Shown here one piece after another: positions 10,716 to 21,249 of a stretch of DNA of 64,000 bases (its first letter is position 1; each line of letters opens with the position of its first letter). The stretch spans positions 6,999,442 through 7,063,441 of the forward strand of contig CM021323.1 of NCBI GenBank assembly GCA_010645155.1, written 5' to 3'. The notes under the pieces are model-generated. The model was not told where the DNA came from and ran no database searches. It was given only the letters and a program-made list of their open reading frames with translations. Both the position numbers and the translations under genes were made by a program. The DNA comes from Tigriopus japonicus. Taxonomy: Eukaryota > Arthropoda > Copepoda > Harpacticoida > Harpacticidae.

Positions 10716-13700
10716 CTGATTGCCAAGAAAATTGGTTCTGCTTTGCTTTTCTCTCCGCCAATTCAATGGTCTTTCTATGGATAACAACTCGGAACCAAAC
10801 GGCAATGTGAACGAGGCCCGTTGTAAAGTGAACAGCAAGCGATATATTGGGCATTTTCCATTCAATGGGTAGGATTGGTTGACCGGAGCATATATAAAAA
10901 AAGGGCTCGTGCAAACCTCCTGTGAAGAGGTAGAGCGTGCTCAGCCATAGAGAGAGGCTATTGTTGATCACAAGACACAACACATGAACGAGATCGTCGT
11001 TTAATATGCCCAAATTCTTCCAACGAAACAGATACAGATAGCTGAAAAAGAAGCACATGTTCAGTGTACATTATGGGAGGGATTACCGTATCATATTACA
11101 GGCCAGTTAACACTCAGATTTGCGAAAATTGTTGCATTTAAGGCCAATGGGATGGATTATGCATGTTGAGAAATATTACAAAGTAATTTAAAATTAAAAG
11201 GAAAAACTGGAAATCGTCAATTAAACAAATTATTTGTTTTTAGGTTTAGTTGCCCTAAAAAAGGCCTCCTCTGGCCATCTTTTTTTATTCAAAGTCGGCA
11301 TCCTGATTGAAAAGTTCGGCAAAATCTCCTCAATTTCTGTAAGGAAAGTTTAAATAATAGCAATAAAAAGCTTTTTTTAATGTCTAGAATTGCTTTCCCA
11401 AGTTTGAAAAGTTGCACAACTTGAAGTTGTGCAAATCAGAAAGGAATTGTAGCAATTTTCAGGCTTAAATCTTCGTTTTATCTAATTTTTATGCTCAACA
11501 AATACATGGCTTCCGAATTTGCTTTCCCGCCAAAATAAGCGTGGCAAAATTTGACAAAAGCTGAAAAAGACAAAACCAAATGTTGAAATAAAATCTATCA
11601 TCCATACTCATGTGAGTGTATATGCGTACAATATGCGTGTGTAAAACGTTAAACACTTGAATACACGTTACTACCGATGTTGAGGGGATGTTCTGTAGGA
11701 TCGCAACGAAGGATGAAGACACTAGATTTTATCGATTTTTGTGGCGTGAATCTAGTGACAGCCCGCCAAAGATATTTCAAATGACTGGGGTGGTGTTTGG
11801 CTATCCCCCATCGCCATACTTGGCGATAAACACACTGTAGGGAACTGTGGATGAGGGTCCATGTTCAGAAATCTATGGTTCAGAGGAGGTTAAGAGCACC
11901 GTGAAGATCCAATTTTTCGTTGACGACTATTCAAATAGTTTTGACACTTAGTGCATGCAATCATCTTAGCTTCTGAGGTAAATGGAGTGTTGTTAGACGG
12001 AATTCTATCAAAAAGAGCTATTTTTCTTTACTTATTTAGCCTTGCCATTGCCAAGAACCACTGAATTTCTCTGGACTGGGAGGCTAACGAGAGGTATCCT
12101 GACTTCCAGTAAGATCAAATCAATTACGTTCTTCTGCAAGTTAGACCTAGCCCATGTAGACTAGAATACGTATTTCAATTTTCAGCTCAATCGAATATCG
12201 CAGTCAAAAGTTATGCTCTCTCAAAGTTCAGTCCAAATCCTACCAAGAATGAATGAACTAGCCCTTTTCTGGTAATTGTTTTACTACAAAAGGGCGAATT
12301 CATTCATTCTATGCTCTCTTCAGTACATAAATTTGAGAAGGCATAACTCCGGCAATCAACTGAGCTGAAAATTGAAATATGCAGTCTACTCAATACAAGC
12401 AAGATCCCTTTTGCAAAAGAACGCAATTAATTCAATCCTACTGGATATCAAAATTCTCATCGTTTGCCTCCAGCTCCAGAAATAGTGCTTCTTGGCCTTG
12501 CTCTTACTCATCATTAACCAGTTTCAAAATATTTACGGGTCAAGCTATTTGGCCTCGGCCTCGTGACGTCATATGATGACGTGGACAGCTGGTCACGTAA
12601 CCTCAACAGAAAAAGTAGGACTTTGTTCTGAATTCAATGCTATGATTTTTGACAAAAACTGCTTTATCTCACTCAACTGTGTTGTTCAAGGCTTAATGAC
12701 TAAGTTAAAAAGTGCCAATGTGGTTTGGTTGAATTTTTGAAATTGTTAACCGTCAATTCTAATCCAAACTAGGCAAACAAATGCTCAAAAAAAATGATTT
12801 AAATAATTTCTGAGAAGGATAGATTGTCAATTCCAGTCAGAGTTGGGTAAATTCAATGATGAAATGTAATAAATTAAAATTAGAATTACTTCCTCAAAAA
12901 ATCTAATTCATTGCAATAACTTTGTTTGAAAAAATTAATTGACTTTGATGGACTTCAAAATTATGGGGATCGGTTAAAAATTTTTTTAATTGGTTGCGGA
13001 TTTTCTACTACTGCTACAAGGAATGCGATTCCATGTAATCAAGAATTTCTCCCGATAGCTTCAATCCGATCCCCAACAGGATTCGAACCTACGCCGTCTG
13101 GGGAAGCTCTTACACTCGGCTCTTATAAGAAAGCATTAGTACGCGCCGCCACTCTGGCTCGCGGCCACCCTGGCTTCCTTTTTGTTGTTTTTTTTTGGCA
13201 AAATTCTATTGACTGAGACTTTTTTGTCAATATTGAATTTGAGTTTTTCTCAATTCAATCCTTAAGTGGGTTTGATTTTATTCATCATCTTTTCTTTTGA
13301 AACATAAGCATATTAGGCAAATGATGGTTTTCCTACTTTGTTTAAAAACTGTTATGTTTATTGTTTTTTCACATGCCATTTCAATACTTGAGAAATGCTA
13401 ATCAAAATTTATAATGAGACACATTTTTGTCCTGAAATACCATGACAGTAACTTATAAATTAGTTGATGTTTCAGTGTCAGTTTTCTTTTTTTGTTGAAG
13501 AGACGTTCTGTTTAAGCCTAAGTTGCTACATTGTTAGCAGTAATTCAAGCCTGAAGAAATTGTTTCTTGAGAGTCTTTACATGGTAATTGGAAGCTGGTG
13601 ATGGTAACAAAACTCTTATTATGAAAATGTTCTATCATTCATTCAACCCTCTTTTTTTACTTTTTGCGTTCACATTGAGCCTTAAAACTCGCAATTGCTG

Positions 13701-14566
13701 AACTAGAACCGATTTAAGTGTAAATCATGGCATTGAACTCAGGAGAATGTCCTACTTTTTAACAGCAAGGTGACTTGAGAAAACGTCGATTCAAGAAGCT
13801 GCATTTTTGGATTAGGATTGGGTTTTTGCAATCTTTTGGATGTGTAAGTTATGCTAGGCGTGTCTGTAAGATTCGCACAACAAATAAAGTTACTTTCTAC
13901 CAAAATAATCCGTTTCTACACACTAACCTGTTACACTTGGGGGCGGGAATTGGTCACCCTCTGAGCGTACTTTGGTGAAGAATTTCAAAACAAAAGGAGG
14001 CCGAGACCCTATTCCCAAAATATTTCTAATTACCTTAAAAGGTTTGATTCCAATGACGTCAGGGCTCCATTAATAAGAAAAAAATGATGAGCAAATTCTT
14101 GGAAGAGGCAAACAGATTCAGGGACCTCTTGAAGCCAGAAAATGAGGTGTTTTAAAGTCAAGCAGAGGAAGTTGGCTGCCATTAAATAGAGACAAGTGTG
14201 GCAAGAGAGAACGTATATCAATGTCTGATACTTATCACCACCATTCATATAGTTCCACACTAGATTGTAGATCAAACAATTAAGCACGACATTAACCAAG
14301 AATAAGCTGAGCCCAGACAACAATTTGCAAGGCCATTCTTGCAATGTCCTTTGAATTTCTAGGGCCAAATCCAAACTTTGATTGCTGTATGAGGTGTTCA
14401 ATGTTACCATCACGAAGCTCAAATGGAAATACTTGATGCCAATTGAGCCAGCGTTAGCGATATGGTCACAATGTCGATGGAATGTCTTAGAAATCTGCTT
14501 GAAGATATGCGCCATTTGGGGAACTTTGCAAACAAAGGGGACATTGAAATTTGTAAAAAATAACAT
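10716..14566 (-). CDS. Candidate gustatory-receptor-like multi-pass membrane protein, 3' end unresolved
   Basis: Two exons join in frame on the minus strand: 14566-14034 (from ATG, GTAATT donor, phase 2) and 11041-10716 (TTTTTCAG acceptor, GTGAGG donor). Together they give about 286 residues. Exon 1 contains hydrophobic segments around LSGLSLFLVNVVLNCLIY and YVLSCHTCLYLMAANFLC and ends in ALTSLESNLL. Exon 2 continues with LNDDLVHVLCLVINNSLSL and a further hydrophobic stretch. A loop ending in a short L-x-x-L helix and then D-x-V-x-x-x-x-x-x-I-N resembles insect-type gustatory receptors, but the diagnostic TYxxxxxQ of the last helix was not found. Intron 1 is about 3 kb and full of repeats. 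A gypsy insertion lies about 200 bp upstream of the ATG. The call is tentative; it could be another 7TM family or a pseudogene. Confidence 0.4.
11100..11480 (+). repeat. Dispersed repeat R1, copy 1
   Basis: Shares many words with 31165-31530 in the opposite orientation, including the AAACAAATTATTTGTTTTTAGG block, GGCCATCTT and a GTTGCACAACTTGAAGTTG stretch. It is diverged and its termini are not defined. Confidence 0.65.
12051..12495. mobile_element. Foldback repeat FB-A, copy 1
   Basis: 445-bp imperfect palindrome. Ends read CCAAGAACCACTGAATTTC and, from the other side, CCAAGAAGCACTATTTCTG. The arms share TTTCAATTTTCAGCTCA and the centre is its own short hairpin (AAAGGGCGAATTCATTC). Flanks CATTG and CCTTG are a near-match of 5 bp. 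A second copy is at 33457-33899. No ORF. Confidence 0.75.
13070..13180 (-). repeat. tRNA-derived sequence (SINE head or tRNA pseudogene)
   Basis: On the minus strand a perfect polymerase III B box (GGTTCGAATCC, 13079-13089) follows a D-arm-like GAGCCAGAGTGGCGGCGCG and a long variable region, as in type II tRNAs. A 7-bp acceptor stem could not be folded, so it is not called as a functional tRNA. Confidence 0.5.
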
Positions 14567-14776
14567 ATTTGTCAGAATGGCTTGACAAGTGGTTGAAAGA
14601 ATTTGAACATGAAATATCTACTTCATCAAACGTAACAATCGGTTGTTTTGCCCTGTCAAGGTGCAATAATTAAGTGAACATAAAATGAATATGCAAGTTC
14701 CAGACGTGTGATGTAATTGTAATTGCAATTTCAAGTAAACAATTCTAAGTAATTTGATAGTAAATAATTACAAATG

Positions 14777-14958
14777 TGTGTTATATCGAAAATAAAGTAA
14801 CACAAATTAAAAATGGTGGAACTTTATTCAAGTGAACGTGCCGAGCACATCATCGAAAATTATCGAACTTAATAGAAAAGAACGGAAGAAAGAAGAAGGA
14901 ACAGAAACGAGTTATTGGAGACGGAAGCGGGAAAGAAACTTGATTTGAAATCATCACA
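14777..14958 (-). repeat. 3' LTR of gypsy element 2
   Basis: 182 bp, reads as identical to 19551-19732, TG at one end and CA at the other. Confidence 0.95.
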
Positions 14959-14970
14959 TCTCCCCCAAAT
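14959..14970 (-). promoter_or_regulatory. Polypurine tract of gypsy element 2
   Basis: ATTTGGGGGAGA on the minus strand, immediately upstream of the 3' LTR. Its GGGGGAG core equals that of element 1. Confidence 0.8.
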
Positions 14971-14991
14971 CGAATAAACTATTGGATTAAC

Positions 14992-17900
14992 TCAAATATT
15001 AAAATGCACAACTTTCTTCCTTGTTCGGGTACTTCGTCGAGGAATCGATATATTCAAATTTTCGGTCTCGCAGTCATTTTCAATGGTGTCTTGGATTGGC
15101 GAGAGTAATGGACGAAGATAACGACGATTCCTAATATATTGTCGAGAACCGATCGTCACAACATACGAACGACCGTCATCACGGATGGACTGGATTGTTC
15201 CTTGACGATCCCATAATTTGGTAATTGCATCCTGAATTCTGACATGATCTCCAACATTCAAGGGATCATGATCTCGAGAATGATTACTGAAACGAAGCTC
15301 CGCCTTATCCAAACACCGTGAGAGTCCGTCCGAACGATCATCCCGATCCACGGTTTGGAGCGTTGATGGATGCGCGGGGATTCGGGTTCGAAGGTTGAAT
15401 CCAAATAACCATTGGGCCGGAGACAATCCATCATCCCTTGGGATGTTTCTACACTCAAGAAGAGCAGCGTCAAATCCTTCGCGATCCAAACGACCATTAT
15501 TCCAATGCTTCATAACTAAATGCTTGAGCATTTTAACGGCCGCTTCAGCATGCCCATTGGACTGAGGATAGAAGGCAGAGCTCACGACATGCTGGATGCT
15601 CTCATCACGGCAAAACTTGAGAAATTCCGCAGACGAAAACTGCGGTCCGCCATCAGTCCGGATTTTCAACGGGATCCCAAAAGACGCAAAGATCCGCTTC
15701 ATTGACTGAACAACCTCTCGAGTACACGGCGTCTTTCCGAACGAATCAAAACAAACCCAGCCGGAAAATCGATCAACGTACGCTAGGAAAGAGCGTCCTC
15801 CGTACTCGAAAAGATCGGCACTTACGGATTCGAATGGTCGTTGCGGTGGAGGTGAATCCGATTGCAACGGCTCTTGGGATAATGACGGTCTGTACAACTG
15901 ACACATTTCACATGCCTCTGTAATGTTCACAATGTCATTTTTCATTCCAGGCCAATAAAAAAGACGTCGGGCTCGTTCATAAGTCCGGGTGATTCCTTGG
16001 TGAGCCAAATGCAGCAATCTTAGGATTTCTTTGCGTGCACTCGGCGGGACTACGATTTTCCGACAATCGATCAGAACCAGACCATCCTCCACGGTCATGG
16101 CCTCCCACACCCTTTTGTAAGGTCGAGCGTGGTCAGGTAAATTGGTCCTTGAAATCATCTCATCCTGGAGAGCATCCATCAACAACTGATACCCTTGATC
16201 CAATTTTGCTGCGTTCTTAAGAAGATTAAGAGCTGGATCCGCCTCCATCTCGCTTTTCATCATGGTGTTGATCATGACCACGTGAATATGTGCGTCATTG
16301 GAGTCGTCTTCCTCCACATTTTCTGGATCTTGAATCGGGGATCTGCTCAGCGCGTCTGCGATACAATGAGATTTGCCCTTTGACCACTCCATCGTGAAGA
16401 CATATGGAGTGAGCTTTTCCTTCAAGCGCTGCAACCTTGGATTCTCGACAGCATCAAGAGAATGACCATTGATAATCGGAATCAATGGTTTGTGGTCTGT
16501 AACCACCACGAACTTTTCGGCACCGAGCAAATAAATGCGACACTTCTGTACCGCCCAAACCACTGCTAAAAGTTCAAGCTCGCATACCGCGTAGCGTGAT
16601 TCGGTATCGGACACGAATCGGGATCCACACTGGACCAGCTTCCATGTGGGGCTCTCCTCACTTCCGTGGTTTTGAAGCAAGGCAAAACCTAATCCTTGAA
16701 GTCGAGAGGCATCCGTCATCAACTTGATAGGAAGACTTGAATCGAAGTGTGCCAATACGGGAGCTGATGACAGAAGACGACACGCCTCCTTAAAAGCTGG
16801 GGTGTGCACTGACTCCAGCCACATAAACGCATTCTTGATCGATAATAATGGTCGTAATGGCATCACTGCTTTGGCCACATTTGGTGAAAATGAACCCAAC
16901 TGATTCAAAAGGCCAAAGAACGCACGGAGGTCAGTTACATTGGCGGGTCGGGGAAAATCGCGGATCGCGGCTAACTTTGCCGGGTCAGGGCGGATTCCAT
17001 CCTCGCCAATAATGAATCCAACATAAGGGACCTCTTGTTTGCCAAAAACGAACTTATTGCTTGACAGGGTTATCTTGTGTTCACGACAACGCATCAAAAC
17101 CGAACGAACAGATCGATACATCTGCTCAAACGTTACTCCATGCACCAAGATATCGTCCACAACCTTTTTGACATTATCCACACCTTGAAGAGCCAAATCT
17201 CCACGAGCACAGTACTCGTCTCCAGAGCAATTTAAACCCATGGGAGCTCTGCAAAATCGTTTGCGGCCCCAAGGAGAAAGGAAAGTTGTCAACTTTTTGG
17301 CCTCTTCTGATAGAGGGATTTGCCAATATCCCTTGGTCGCATCCATCACCGAAAAGAACTTGCTCCCAGCGGGAATCGAGGACATGATGTCCTTAGTGGA
17401 TGGGAATGGATGGACAGGTCGGCGAATGTGTTTATTCAGGTGTTGGTAATCAACGACCAATCTAACTCCACCACCTGGCTTCCCAACGACCAAGAATGGA
17501 GCCACCCAATCTGACGGCTCATCTTCCGCATTCTCGACAATCCCCATATCTTCCATATAATCCATCTCGGATTTTGCCGGCTCACGATAAGCGTGAGGAA
17601 TGGAGCGAACCGTAGTACACATGTATGGCTGAACCCCATCCATGTTTTTTAGATGGATCTCCATCGGCGGTCCCTCCATAGCCTTAAATGACGTGGAAGA
17701 ATCGAAAACATCGGAAAACTCCTCCAACAGGGATTGACGAATCTTCTCAACTTGAGATGGCGATGGATCATGAATAATCGAGGGATTTTGAACTTCACTT
17801 CTGCGAATTTCAATAGGGATGCGATCACCATATCGCTGACGATCCTTCTCAGAATAAGGAAAAGACGCCGGAATCATTTCCAGTTCCATCATAACCGACC

Positions 17901-19443
17901 AACTGATCAAGACAACGTTTGTGTCAGGACTGACATAAGCCAACACTTCAGCCTTATGATGCAGCCATTCAATCACAAGATGCACAACACCGTCACATTT
18001 CAATCTTGAACCATTTGCAGCTTCAATCTTGACATTCACTGAATCATCAAAATCAACAGCATGATCACGCAACAAACGAGAAGGAACTATACAATCCGTA
18101 GCTCCAGTGTCGGGTAAAACTTCCGTTTCAAAACACAATCCCGAATCAGTGGTCACTCTGACAAAAGCCGTCGGAGTAGAAGTTGAGGTCTTGATTGCTT
18201 TGACCTGAGCACTTGACACAATTACATTCTTCGTAGAACTCCCAGCTTTCTTGGATGGACAAACGGATTGAAAATGACCAATCTTGCCACATTCATTGCA
18301 CTCTCGATTAGTGGCAAGACAATGAGGACCAGTGTGTTTCAAAAACCCACACTTGTTGCATCCTTCTGGACCCAAACTTGATTCTTTTCGTCCTCGTGAT
18401 TGACTTCGACCTCTTGATTGGCTCTGACTTCGATGCTTTGATTGCTTATTATGTTTATAGGCGGAAATACGTTCGACCTTTACAGGATTTCCTTGGAGGG
18501 CAGCCAAATTTGCACAACCGGCCTCAAATGACTCACATTTGGCCTTCACTTCTGCCAAGGTCGGATTGTCCATACATAAGAGATCTCGTTGTAACTTTGG
18601 GTTTGAAACGGCGACGATTAAACGAGAGGTGAGTATCTCGTCGTATGAAATTTTCTCCAACTCAGCCAAACTGCCCACTAACTTGAGTCGAACAAATAAG
18701 TCACAGAATGACTCCCCTGGGTTTTGTTTCAGGGTATTAAATTCGTGCCTCCTCCTCACTATGTTGACGGACTTGGCTAGATGTGCCTGAAGCTTATCCA
18801 AAACATCTTTGACGGACTCGTCTTCTGCAACATCCAGATATTGCGACAAGGTCTGGATAACTCCCACATCCATGCATCCACGAAGTTGTGCCCGCTGCTC
18901 TTCCAAGGGAAATTGGTCCATCTGGTTTGACGTGTAGAAGTCTTGAAACTTCTGTCGCCAAATGTGGAAAGCAGATAAGGTAACATCCAAATTTAGTGAT
19001 GAAGGCTTGAGCGACGTATTGATCCTCTTCACATGAGGGGTTGGACGATCTCCTGCCACAAACGAACTTGTTTGGGTATCACGAATGGCAATCAATGCCA
19101 CACTACGGTGTTTCATTAATCGGATTTCGCGCTCCATGGTAAGCAAATCTTTCTGAATCTCGTCAATGATCAAAGTGTCTTCATCTTTGGTGTCTTCATC
19201 GGATTCTTCAGCATCTTGAACTTGAATATGCGACTCCACATACACCTCAACCCGATGCTCCACGGTTTGAAGTTCTTCCTCCAAGCTGGCAATCCGCCAT
19301 CCTTCCAAGGTATTGGGATCCACCGATTGAAAGTCTTTCAATGCGGTCTTCAAGGCCTCCAAATTACGTTGAGCCTTGGAACGGAATTGTCCTCGTCTCC
19401 GTCTTAATGTGGAAATAGGGTCGATCTCGCCCCTGGTTGCCAT
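14992..19443 (-). CDS. Gag-Pol polyprotein of Ty3/gypsy element 2 (1483 aa)
   Basis: Single ORF encoding Gag and Pol. Visible in order: Gag, a Ser/Arg-rich stretch (SRSQSRGRKE), two CCHC-like knuckles (CNKCGFLKHTGPHC and CNECGKIGHFQSVC), protease (DTGATDCIV), reverse transcriptase (VMDATKGYWQIPL, RAPMGLN, active site VVDDIL), RNase H (TDASRLQGLGF, TDHKPL) and integrase (HLAHQG, CEMCQ, SADLF, RTDGGPQF, NGHAEAAVK). The open frame reaches a TTG at 19494; 19443 is the first ATG. It shares the unusual VVDD active-site spelling, fused ORF and primer-site start TGGCGCAG with element 1, so the two belong to one lineage although their proteins are clearly diverged. Confidence 0.93.
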   Translation of the reverse strand: MATRGEIDPISTLRRRRGQFRSKAQRNLEALKTALKDFQSVDPNTLEGWRIASLEEELQTVEHRVEVYVESHIQVQDAEESDEDTKDEDTLIIDEIQKDLLTMEREIRLMKHRSVALIAIRDTQTSSFVAGDRPTPHVKRINTSLKPSSLNLDVTLSAFHIWRQKFQDFYTSNQMDQFPLEEQRAQLRGCMDVGVIQTLSQYLDVAEDESVKDVLDKLQAHLAKSVNIVRRRHEFNTLKQNPGESFCDLFVRLKLVGSLAELEKISYDEILTSRLIVAVSNPKLQRDLLCMDNPTLAEVKAKCESFEAGCANLAALQGNPVKVERISAYKHNKQSKHRSQSQSRGRSQSRGRKESSLGPEGCNKCGFLKHTGPHCLATNRECNECGKIGHFQSVCPSKKAGSSTKNVIVSSAQVKAIKTSTSTPTAFVRVTTDSGLCFETEVLPDTGATDCIVPSRLLRDHAVDFDDSVNVKIEAANGSRLKCDGVVHLVIEWLHHKAEVLAYVSPDTNVVLISWSVMMELEMIPASFPYSEKDRQRYGDRIPIEIRRSEVQNPSIIHDPSPSQVEKIRQSLLEEFSDVFDSSTSFKAMEGPPMEIHLKNMDGVQPYMCTTVRSIPHAYREPAKSEMDYMEDMGIVENAEDEPSDWVAPFLVVGKPGGGVRLVVDYQHLNKHIRRPVHPFPSTKDIMSSIPAGSKFFSVMDATKGYWQIPLSEEAKKLTTFLSPWGRKRFCRAPMGLNCSGDEYCARGDLALQGVDNVKKVVDDILVHGVTFEQMYRSVRSVLMRCREHKITLSSNKFVFGKQEVPYVGFIIGEDGIRPDPAKLAAIRDFPRPANVTDLRAFFGLLNQLGSFSPNVAKAVMPLRPLLSIKNAFMWLESVHTPAFKEACRLLSSAPVLAHFDSSLPIKLMTDASRLQGLGFALLQNHGSEESPTWKLVQCGSRFVSDTESRYAVCELELLAVVWAVQKCRIYLLGAEKFVVVTDHKPLIPIINGHSLDAVENPRLQRLKEKLTPYVFTMEWSKGKSHCIADALSRSPIQDPENVEEDDSNDAHIHVVMINTMMKSEMEADPALNLLKNAAKLDQGYQLLMDALQDEMISRTNLPDHARPYKRVWEAMTVEDGLVLIDCRKIVVPPSARKEILRLLHLAHQGITRTYERARRLFYWPGMKNDIVNITEACEMCQLYRPSLSQEPLQSDSPPPQRPFESVSADLFEYGGRSFLAYVDRFSGWVCFDSFGKTPCTREVVQSMKRIFASFGIPLKIRTDGGPQFSSAEFLKFCRDESIQHVVSSAFYPQSNGHAEAAVKMLKHLVMKHWNNGRLDREGFDAALLECRNIPRDDGLSPAQWLFGFNLRTRIPAHPSTLQTVDRDDRSDGLSRCLDKAELRFSNHSRDHDPLNVGDHVRIQDAITKLWDRQGTIQSIRDDGRSYVVTIGSRQYIRNRRYLRPLLSPIQDTIENDCETENLNISIPRRSTRTRKKVVHFNI

Positions 19444-19532
19444 GTTCTTGGCGGTGTTCCAACACGATCCCAAATTTTTCGCAGTCGAAGGCAATGGATT
19501 CCGTAGATTTCTACCACTTCAAATCGATGAAG

Positions 19533-19550
19533 TGTTCCACGCCTGCGCCA
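19533..19550 (-). promoter_or_regulatory. Primer-binding site of gypsy element 2
   Basis: Minus strand TGGCGCAGGCGTGGAACA directly follows the 5' LTR. It shares TGGCGCAG with element 1. Confidence 0.75.
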
Positions 19551-19732
19551 TGTGTTATATCGAAAATAAAGTAACACAAATTAAAAATGGTGGAACTTTA
19601 TTCAAGTGAACGTGCCGAGCACATCATCGAAAATTATCGAACTTAATAGAAAAGAACGGAAGAAAGAAGAAGGAACAGAAACGAGTTATTGGAGACGGAA
19701 GCGGGAAAGAAACTTGATTTGAAATCATCACA
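19551..19732 (-). repeat. 5' LTR of gypsy element 2
   Basis: 182-bp copy matching 14777-14958 at constant offset 4774. Confidence 0.95.
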
Positions 19733-20571
19733 AAATGAGATCGAAGTAATTGTAATTGTAATTGTAATTAATTACATTTCAACCAATGCAATTGACATTT
19801 TTTAATTACAAATTACAATTACATTTTCACCTATGTCGGAAGTTATGGGATCAAACATATTTCAGATTTTCCCCCGCAACTTTATTCAGCATGCAAATTG
19901 ATTCCATCAAAATTGAAAAGTTTTTGATGCTCTATAGCATTTTGCAGTTAAAAAGAAATTATTTCCGGTTCGGTTTGAAAATAAATGTAATTGAATGTAA
20001 TTCAATTTCTTTATGAAAGTAACCATAATTGTAATTAATTACATATGGAAATGAATTAATTGTAGTTAATTACGTTTGAAAAGTAATTGACACAGGTCTG
20101 GTAAGTTCAATATTATTAAGAGGATTCTCAGCGTTGCTTGCCGTGTGTTCAATGGTGTACAATAGCAATTCTTAGACTGAGGGCCCTGAGATCCTATTGA
20201 GAGATCTTGAAGGATTTCTTACTTAAGAACGAACGATTGAAAAATAAATAATTTTGGCGCACTCAGGCAAAGTTTTCTTGAAATGAGTATATTTGTTGTG
20301 GAACCATGGTTTTGTTTCTATGAATGACACCTTCACACGAAGTACATACTCTTTATTCTCAATAAACGTTGCAAGAGCGCACATTGGCAGGCCTAATTTG
20401 GCTAGAATTTTGTCCTTGACAAAACGAGAATGTTGAGCCACTACCAGAACTTATCAAATTGGACCACAAATTAACCGTTCAAAAAACCAGAGGAACTATG
20501 TCAAAAATTTCCACTGCAGTTTTTTTTAATCAAAAACCAGTGTTGAGCGTTGAAAGAATGAAACTAGATCA

Positions 20572-21045
20572 GGGGTGAGGCGTGGCGTAGTGCGTACTGC
20601 GTCGGTTTGTTGTGTGGATGGGTGGGGTTCGATCCCAGCTGACTGCCACCCTCAAAACTCCCTGAAATGGAAACTTGAGCCGTCTTTCAATGGAACCAAT
20701 TTCTAGTGATAGACCGAAAGGGCTCATAACCGAAACCGAAAGTTTCGGCCGAAAGAGGGCTTAACCGAAACCGAAAGCAGCTGATTACAAAATTGTTCAA
20801 ATACAAAATCCGCCTTAAAAATTAGAATGTGCTCGATGTTGGGTAGTCGCAAATTTTGAAAAATCTTAAAATTTAAATTTCAGAGGTTTTTGGACCAATT
20901 GTTTTCGATTTTGTTGTCAAACTCCATTTTATATGCTTGTCTGCTTTCGGTTTCGGTAGGCATAACCGAAACCGAAACCGAAACCGAAATTTTGGCCGAA
21001 AGCGCTTTCGGTCCATCACTACCAATTTCTAATATATACCATTTT
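20572..21045 (+). mobile_element. tRNA-derived SINE, copy 1, split by a hAT MITE
   Basis: The head has polymerase III boxes (A box TGGCGTAGTGCG, B box GGTTCGATCCC) followed by a body CACCCTCAAAACT, then GCCGTCTTTCAATG, then AATATATACCATT. The same head and body occur at 56430-56661. The body is interrupted at 20704-21021 by a MITE. Confidence 0.8.
20704..21021. mobile_element. hAT-type MITE with AACCGA repeats, inside SINE copy 1
   Basis: 318 bp. Ends read TAGTGATAGACCGAAAGGGC and, from the right, TAGTGATGGACCGAAAGCGC. Exact 8-bp duplication CCAATTTC at 20696-20703 and 21022-21029. The interior next to both ends consists of repeated AACCGAAACCGAAA words. No ORF. A fragment of the same family ends near 37887. 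Confidence 0.9.
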
Positions 21046-21249
21046 TTATTCCTGACACACGCGAGGTGTGACTGGCATCTTTGGGCGCAGTCTGAAACAA
21101 GGCGTTCTCAGATGTGAAACGTAACGAAACGTTTAAAAACGGGTTGGTGAGTTACCAGTGCGCTTCCCTTGATCAGAGCTTAGGAAAGACTGTTAGGGGG
21201 AGCAGGAGTAGTTCCGTTCACCCTCCCTAGAGAGGTCTCTAACTAGTGA

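Larger units (their letters stand above)
14772..19737 (-). mobile_element. Complete Ty3/gypsy LTR retrotransposon (element 2) with 5-bp target duplication
   Basis: The element proper is 14777-19732, flanked by AAATG at 14772-14776 and 19733-19737. The two 182-bp LTRs appear identical when compared by eye. On the minus strand the order is 5' LTR (19732-19551), primer-binding site, one Gag-Pol ORF, polypurine tract and 3' LTR (14958-14777). Identical LTRs and an intact ORF mark a very recent insertion. Confidence 0.95.
14701..20100. mobile_element. AT-rich hAT-type MITE split by gypsy element 2
   Basis: Ends read CAGACGTGTGATGTAATTG and, from the right, CAGACCTGTGTCAATTAC. Flanks GCAAGTTC (14693-14700) and GTAAGTTC (20101-20108) match at 7 of 8 bases. 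Without the gypsy insertion it is about 439 bp, made largely of AATTGTAATTAC-like words near both ends. No ORF. Related AATTGTAATT-rich tracts lie at 26800-26880, 29935-30190 and 44642-45340. Confidence 0.75.

Noticed and set aside
13070..13180. Functional tRNA gene
   Set aside because: A perfect B box but no acceptor stem and a poor anticodon arm.
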